Source: an uncultured Alistipes sp. (lineage in GTDB: Bacteria > Bacteroidota > Bacteroidia > Bacteroidales > Rikenellaceae). From it: a DNA stretch of 9,360 nt. Shown here in pieces: positions 5,803-9,360 of the stretch (position 1 is the stretch's first letter; each line of letters starts with the position of its first letter). The translations under genes and the position numbers were made by a program. Below the pieces are notes generated by a model, which was not told the DNA's origin, made no database searches, and saw only the letters and a list, made by a program, of their open reading frames with translations. Location of the stretch: the NCBI GenBank assembly GCA_900769525.1, contig CAAGGY010000176.1:1-9360 (forward strand), read 5' to 3'.

Positions 5803-6261
5803 CTATGAGAAGCTGATATTGAGCTCCTGCTCCTGCTCTGCGTCAAAGTTGGGGGCTGAGGCCTCCATGTCACGCATCGTAAGGTACATATCTTGCATAT
5901 CCTCGGCACGCTCCTGGCCACCCATGGTGATATACATATTCCACTGCAACTGCTGCTGGACGATGCCGTGCATAAGTGCAGGTGTGTTCATCACCTCTTG
6001 CTCGGGGGCAAGGATAATCACGCTGTCGGCATCGGTGTATTGTGCGAAGTACTGAATCATCATAATTGAGTCGTGTAGCTTCGCCACCTCACGCACATAG
6101 ATATGCTGTGTTGAACAGCCCAACTCCTTGAGTCGTTCGATAAATGGCACCAGATTTGCCTCGGCAAACTCCTCGCACTCACGCACCACCACAATAGCAA
6201 CCTTGACAAAGTCCTCATGCTGCTCTGTTAATGGCTTTTGAAATATGTTGCGCTGAGCCAT
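5803..6261 (-). CDS. Diverged lumazine-synthase-like (RibH-like) protein, probably non-catalytic
   Basis: The 152-residue product starts at an ATG 21 bases after the TPR gene. Length and pattern resemble 6,7-dimethyl-8-ribityllumazine synthase, which makes the riboflavin precursor: KVAIVVVRE with FAEANLVPFIERLKELG (20-48) fits the first strand and helix, HIYVREVA (53-60) the strand before the active site, DADSVIILAP (77-86) the DAVIxLG strand, and RAEDMQD (118-124) the QAxDR helix. Key catalytic motifs are gone: no Phe-Asn after the first strand, no Gly-Ala-Phe-Glu after strand two (AKLHD instead), and no RGxTxH (NTPALMH instead). The chain ends in an acidic tail (DAEQEQELNISFS). From memory, Bacteroidales often carry ribH after a TPR gene at this spot, which supports the homology. 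I infer a paralogue that lost activity; function unknown. Homology is moderately sure, and a different small alpha/beta fold is possible. Confidence 0.6.
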   Translation of the reverse strand: MAQRNIFQKPLTEQHEDFVKVAIVVVRECEEFAEANLVPFIERLKELGCSTQHIYVREVAKLHDSIMMIQYFAQYTDADSVIILAPEQEVMNTPALMHGIVQQQLQWNMYITMGGQERAEDMQDMYLTMRDMEASAPNFDAEQEQELNISFS

Positions 6262-6282
6262 TTATCGTTGGTTTTTAGCTAA

Positions 6283-6921
6283 TTAGCGGATTGACTTAGC
6301 CATTGCACGCTCCTGTGCTGGATACTTCTTAACGATCTCCTTGTAGCACTCCTGAGCCTTAGCGTTGTCACCCATAGCCTCGTAAACCAAAGCGAGCTTC
6401 TTAGTGTAAGTTACGAAAGTGTGCTCGTCGTCGCTTGCTGCAGCAGCCTGTGCGAAGAGCTCGGCAGCTGTCTGAAGGTCGTTCTTCTCAACAGCAACAT
6501 CGCCACGAAGACCGAGAACCTTAGCGTTGAGCATCTCGCCAGCAGCACCCTCAGTTGCCTCGTACTTTGCCAACTCAGCCTCTGCCTTCTCGATGTCGTT
6601 AGCCTCGAGTGCAGCAGCTGCAGCGAGCAAGCAAGCTGTGTTAGCAGCCTCAGTGCCAGCGTAGTCAGCCTGAACCTTCTCGTAGCCCTCAACGCTCTTA
6701 GTAGTGTTGAACTCGTTAGCAAGAGCCACGCTTGCGTTCTGCTCCTTGCGCTCCTTGCGGCTGTCGTTGTAGTTCTTGAAGATGAAGAATGCACTAAGTG
6801 CAAAGCCGATGATGATGAGGCCCCACAAGAGCTTATTACCGTTCTTGTCGAAGAAGAGCTCCAACTTACCCTTAGTCTCTACCATGAGATCTGTCTCAGG
6901 TGTCTTAACATTGTTTGTCAT
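6283..6921 (-). CDS. Membrane-anchored tetratricopeptide-repeat protein (YfgM-like)
   Basis: The 212-residue product starts at an ATG. It has a short charged cytoplasmic N-terminus, one membrane helix at about 31-48 (KLLWGLIIIGFALSAFFIF), a basic stretch after it, and an Ala/Glu-rich helical remainder containing TPR-like repeats, clearest in the last 60 residues (DLQTAAELFAQAA; ALVYEAMGDNAKAQECYKEI). This layout matches YfgM-type proteins, single-pass ancillary partners of secretion or periplasmic chaperones in Proteobacteria; that role is not established here. It has its own promoter (6970-6999) with a leader of about 40 bases and is followed 21 bases later by the RibH-like gene. It is divergent from the recF operon. 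Confidence 0.8.
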   Translation of the reverse strand: MTNNVKTPETDLMVETKGKLELFFDKNGNKLLWGLIIIGFALSAFFIFKNYNDSRKERKEQNASVALANEFNTTKSVEGYEKVQADYAGTEAANTACLLAAAAALEANDIEKAEAELAKYEATEGAAGEMLNAKVLGLRGDVAVEKNDLQTAAELFAQAAAASDDEHTFVTYTKKLALVYEAMGDNAKAQECYKEIVKKYPAQERAMAKSIR

Positions 6922-6969
6922 AATTCTATAGATTTTTAATTATTTATGTCTTACTTGTGTTTCAACTTA

Positions 6970-6999
6970 CAAAAGTACAAATAAAAGTTTTAATTTCAT
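6970..6999 (-). promoter_or_regulatory. Promoter of the TPR / RibH-like operon
   Basis: On the minus strand TACTTTTG (6970-6977) matches TAnnTTTG exactly. ATG (6997-6999) sits at the -33 place with a 19-base spacer, one mismatch from TTG. The start site should fall near 6965, giving the TPR gene a leader of about 40 bases, A/T-rich as is usual in this phylum. Confidence 0.65.
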
Positions 7000-7037
7000 A
7001 GCTTTTTTATTAAAAAAATATGGAGAGTGAAAAAATG

Positions 7038-7068
7038 TTGCACCTCCGAGAAAAAAAGTGTATCTTCG
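7038..7068 (+). promoter_or_regulatory. Promoter of the lipoprotein-recF-DUF721 operon
   Basis: TTG (7038-7040), a 20-base spacer, then TATCTTCG (7061-7068) is one base off the TAnnTTTG consensus. The ATG at 7073 follows after only four bases, implying a leaderless or near-leaderless message. It faces away from the TPR promoter, so the 150-base gap between the two genes holds two divergent promoters separated by about 40 bases. Confidence 0.55.
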
Positions 7069-7072
7069 CACT

Positions 7073-7639
7073 ATGATTAATTTAGTAAAAATAGGTTGCA
7101 TCCGAGCTCACCAATCGCTATGTCGTGCAGCGGTGGCGGTCTTTGTTGTCGTAGCTACGCTACTTGCATCGGGCTGCGATGTTATAAACGAATCGTTGCC
7201 AACATACGAGCAGAGCTCAATTGTTAAGCAGGGTGATTATGCCCCAGTATTTGTTGCGCAAACTATTGATGGTGAGAGTGTTGAGGTTGGCGGTGAGCGT
7301 GACAAGGCTCTACTTCTAATACTCTTTTCGCACACCTGCCCCGATTGCAAGAATCTCTTTACTGCGCTGCAGGATGCGATTGATTCGGGCGTGGAGCACC
7401 CCGACATCATTGCTGTGTCACGAGGTGGTAGCGAGGCAGATATTCGAAGCTTTCGCTCGGAGAATGGTTATACCTTCCCTATGGTTGCCGACGAGAATAA
7501 GGATATCTACTACCTCTATGCTACGACCTATGTGCCACGATGCTACGTCATTGATACTAAGGGAGTGGTGCAGTTTATAACCTATGAGTACACCCCTGGC
7601 GATGTTGAACTGCTCTTCGATAGCGCCCTATCACTTTAG
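7073..7639 (+). CDS. Thioredoxin-fold lipoprotein (TlpA/ResA-like)
   Basis: The product has 188 residues from the ATG at 7073. A GTG start at 7058 would add five residues but overlaps the promoter. The N-terminus is a lipoprotein signal peptide: basic start, hydrophobic stretch AAVAVFVVVATLLASGC, lipobox LASGC with Cys35. The mature protein is then anchored outside the inner membrane. The thioredoxin domain follows, with the redox motif CPDC at 89-92 (FSHTCPDC) and the cis-Pro site at Pro155 (TYVPRCYVID), and with RSFRSENGYTFPMVADENK between them. TlpA/ResA proteins reduce or exchange disulfides in envelope proteins. An extra cysteine (Cys157) sits two residues after the cis-Pro, next to the active site. 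The stop is nine bases before recF. It appears to be the first gene of the recF operon, a link with no obvious mechanistic reason. Confidence 0.85.
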   Translation: MINLVKIGCIRAHQSLCRAAVAVFVVVATLLASGCDVINESLPTYEQSSIVKQGDYAPVFVAQTIDGESVEVGGERDKALLLILFSHTCPDCKNLFTALQDAIDSGVEHPDIIAVSRGGSEADIRSFRSENGYTFPMVADENKDIYYLYATTYVPRCYVIDTKGVVQFITYEYTPGDVELLFDSALSL

Positions 7640-7648
7640 CTTACGACT

Positions 7649-8737
7649 ATGATTCTCGAAACGCTGAGCATAATAAATTTTAAGAATATAGCCGAGGAGC
7701 AGCTCTCGCTCTCGTCGGAGGTCAACTGCTTTGTTGGCGACAATGGCGCTGGTAAGACCAATATCCTTGATGCGGTCCACTACCTTGCCCTGGCAAAGTC
7801 GATGCATACGCTCACCGACTCGCAGAGTGTGCGTCATGGCGAGGACTCGTTCATTGTCGATGGACGCTTTCGTCGTGACGATGGTCGTGTAGAGCAGGTT
7901 GTGTGTGGCTATACACGCCGTGGGGGTAAGACTCTCAAACGCAATGGCAAGGAGTATGACAAACTCTCGGACCACGTCGGAGGTTTTCCTATTGTCGTGG
8001 TGTCGCCCTCGGATACCGCACTGATTAGCGACTCAGCAGAGGAGCGTAGACGCTACATCAACCGTTTTATATCGCAGCTCGACCGTGGCTACCTTGCACA
8101 GCTAATTCGTTATAACACAACGCTTCAGGAACGAAATAAGTTGCTCAAAACTAACCCTGCGGAGGATATGCTTCTTATCTACGATGCGATGCTTGCAGCC
8201 TCGGCAGATCTGCTCTTTAAGCGTCGTGAGCAAATTATTGCGCAGATGCGTCCTATTGTTGAGGAGTACTATGCTCTGCTCTCCGACCATCGTGAGACCA
8301 TTGACTTGGAATATCGCTCCGACCTGCAGTCGGCCTCGCTTAGTGATCTGCTCTTGCAGGCACGCCAGAAGGACTTTGTGAATGAGTTTACCTCTGTTGG
8401 TGTGCATCGTGACGATGTTGTATTCTCTATTGGTGGCTATCCGTTGCGTAAGTTTGGCTCGCAGGGCCAGCAGAAGTCGTTCCTTATAGCGCTAAAGCTT
8501 GCAGAGTATCGACTCATGGCCGAGCATTGTGGTGATCGCCCAATCTTGCTTCTTGACGACCTGTTTGATAAGTTGGATATGCGTCGTGTGGCGCAGCTAC
8601 TGCGTCTTGTTGGAGGCGATAGCTTTGGCCAGATTATGATTACCGATTGTAATAAACACCGCTTGCAGCGTACGCTTAGCGAGGCGGGTGTCGAGTATAA
8701 GTTGTTCCACATTAGCGAGGGTAAGGCAGCATTATGA
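7649..8737 (+). CDS. recF: DNA replication and repair protein RecF
   Basis: The 362-residue product starts at an ATG and is of normal RecF length. RecF is an SMC/ABC-type ATPase that binds at single-strand gaps and helps RecO and RecR load RecA. Visible motifs: LSIINFKNI at the start, Walker A GDNGAGKTN (30-38, Lys36), the helical middle region, GVHRDD (251-256), the ABC signature KFGSQGQQKS (268-277), Walker B ILLLDDLFDKLD (299-310) and the following ITDC strand. In many bacteria recF lies near dnaA, dnaN and gyrB; here it instead sits between a thioredoxin-fold lipoprotein and a DUF721 gene. Its TGA overlaps the next gene's start codon as ATGA, so translation is probably coupled. Confidence 0.97.
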   Translation: MILETLSIINFKNIAEEQLSLSSEVNCFVGDNGAGKTNILDAVHYLALAKSMHTLTDSQSVRHGEDSFIVDGRFRRDDGRVEQVVCGYTRRGGKTLKRNGKEYDKLSDHVGGFPIVVVSPSDTALISDSAEERRRYINRFISQLDRGYLAQLIRYNTTLQERNKLLKTNPAEDMLLIYDAMLAASADLLFKRREQIIAQMRPIVEEYYALLSDHRETIDLEYRSDLQSASLSDLLLQARQKDFVNEFTSVGVHRDDVVFSIGGYPLRKFGSQGQQKSFLIALKLAEYRLMAEHCGDRPILLLDDLFDKLDMRRVAQLLRLVGGDSFGQIMITDCNKHRLQRTLSEAGVEYKLFHISEGKAAL

Positions 8738-9024
8738 AACGTACCAAGACACAGACAATAGGTGAGATTCTCAATGAGTTTTTTAAACGACCATACGTTG
8801 CTGCGAAGGTGGCAGAGGGACGCTTGGAGGAGTATTGGCGTGAGATTGTGGGTGACTATGTTGCCGAGCAGACACGTAGCCTTAAGCTCGAGAATCACGT
8901 GTTGTATGTTATGGTCAGTTCGGGTGTTGTGCGCAACGAGTTATTCTTCCGTCGTGACGAGCTCCTTAAACTTCTCAATGAGCGTGCAGGCGTCAAGCTT
9001 ATAAATGCTATTATTATAAGGTAG
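8734..9024 (+). CDS. DUF721 / DciA-like protein
   Basis: The 96-residue product has its ATG (8734-8736) overlapping the recF stop. The pattern IGEILNEFFKRPYVAAKVAEGRLEEYWREIVGDYVAEQT, then LxVxxxSxVxRNELFFRRDELL and a final INAIIIR, is the DUF721 domain. In Gammaproteobacteria and Actinobacteria this domain is found in DciA, which helps load the replicative helicase DnaB. The present protein is only the domain, with no long disordered tail, as is common in Bacteroidota. The overlap with recF points to coordinated production of two replication/repair factors. A helicase-loading role is inferred from the family. No signal peptide or membrane segment is seen. Confidence 0.88.
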   Translation: MKRTKTQTIGEILNEFFKRPYVAAKVAEGRLEEYWREIVGDYVAEQTRSLKLENHVLYVMVSSGVVRNELFFRRDELLKLLNERAGVKLINAIIIR

Positions 9025-9046
9025 CGGGCTACAAATGAAAATATAT

Positions 9047-9078
9047 AGGGCTGTCCAACATCTGTCGGACAGCCCTTT
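9047..9078. terminator. Shared terminator between DUF721 and rplT
   Basis: The perfect 10-bp arms AGGGCTGTCC (9047-9056) and GGACAGCCCT (9067-9076) enclose a 10-base loop. TT follows on the plus strand, and A/T-rich sequence (ATATATTTTC on the minus strand) lies on the other side. It stands between the ends of the convergent DUF721 and rplT genes, so it probably stops transcription from both directions. Confidence 0.85.
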
Positions 9079-9099
9079 AATCATTCACTAAGGAATGAA

Positions 9100-9360
9100 C
9101 TATTTAACTGCATTAACGATTGCCTCAAATGCCTTAGGCTCGTTGAGTGCGAGGTCAGCCAAAACCTTACGGTTGAGCTGGATACCCTTAACATTCATCT
9201 TACCGATAAACTCTGAGTAAGTCATACCGTACATACGAACCGCAGCATTGATACGAACGATCCACAATGAACGATAATTTCTCTTCTTCTCACGACGGTG
9301 TGCATAGGCAAACTGCAAACCCTTCTCGACAGTATTTTTCGCAACTGTCCATACGTTTCC
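9100..9360 (-). CDS. rplT: 50S ribosomal protein L20, C-terminal part (start outside window)
   Basis: The frame is open from the right edge to the TAG at 9100-9102, giving 86 codons of a protein that is normally about 115-120 residues. [14 protein letters not shown] at the visible start, then [29 protein letters not shown] and [10 protein letters not shown], are diagnostic of L20. L20 binds 23S rRNA and is needed early in 50S assembly; in many bacteria it also represses its own infC-rpmI-rplT operon. The start codon and the expected upstream rpmI and infC lie beyond the window. A TTG at 9316-9318 within the frame is not the start, since conserved L20 sequence continues upstream. Confidence 0.96.
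   Translation of the reverse strand, partial: GNVWTVAKNTVEKGLQFAYAHRREKKRNYRSLWIVRINAAVRMYGMTYSEFIGKMNVKGIQLNRKVLADLALNEPKAFEAIVNAVK

Noticed and set aside
6421..6939. Open frame of 172 codons on the plus strand
   Set aside because: It is antisense to the Ala/Glu-rich TPR gene; the Leu/Ser/Cys-rich translation is what the opposite strand of such sequence gives.
7058..7072. GTG start for the lipoprotein
   Set aside because: It overlaps the end of the promoter spacer and the -7 box; the ATG at 7073 still leaves a complete lipoprotein signal peptide.
1..9360. tRNA, rRNA, CRISPR array, insertion sequence or phage genes
   Set aside because: I saw no cloverleaf, no regularly spaced repeats, no transposase or integrase motifs, and no phage structural proteins on either strand.

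Overview
The window reads as a chromosomal segment of a member of the Bacteroidota, most likely order Bacteroidales and perhaps near Alistipes. This rests on sigma-factor-type promoters of the form TTG-N19/20-TAnnTTTG, very weak Shine-Dalgarno signals, the local order RibH-like / TPR membrane protein / RecF / DUF721, a DUF3127 protein, and an RNase HI with the ending PADFGNK. The genus is an inference from these traits; no rRNA or other phylogenetic marker is present except part of ribosomal protein L20.

Layout. (1) Positions 1-507, plus strand, AT-richer: the 3' end of an RNase HI gene and a small hypothetical gene that looks broken by a one-base frameshift. (2) Positions 508-886: a long gap with no convincing gene but many hairpins and one orphan plus-strand promoter, a possible small-RNA locus. 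(3) Positions 887-5652, minus strand: a tight five-gene operon read as alpha/beta hydrolase, membrane-anchored MurF-like ligase, D-Ala-D-Ala ligase, COG0731 radical SAM protein, DUF3127 protein. A near-consensus promoter lies just upstream (5659-5688). (4) Positions 5733-6999, minus strand: a TPR membrane protein and a diverged lumazine-synthase-like protein, with their own promoter and a strong intrinsic terminator. (5) Positions 7038-9024, plus strand: a thioredoxin-fold lipoprotein, recF and a short DUF721/DciA-like gene, overlapping or nearly so. (6) A shared hairpin terminator, then the C-terminal part of rplT on the minus strand, running off the right edge.

How the genes fit together. 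Ddl makes a D-Ala-D-Ala-type dipeptide and MurF-type enzymes attach such dipeptides to a peptidoglycan precursor, so the middle of the large operon is a dipeptide-making and dipeptide-using pair. The MurF-like enzyme carries several membrane helices where classical MurF has its UDP-sugar-binding domain, so its acceptor may differ from the standard soluble precursor. The hydrolase at the operon head could act on the same pathway, but nothing in the sequence fixes its substrate. RecF and the DciA-like protein form a replication/repair pair.

The observations most worth following are the membrane-bound MurF/Ddl/hydrolase cassette, the lumazine-synthase-like protein that seems to have lost its catalytic motifs, the SSB-like acidic tail on the DUF3127 protein, and the orphan promoter with hairpins and a terminator at 691-876.
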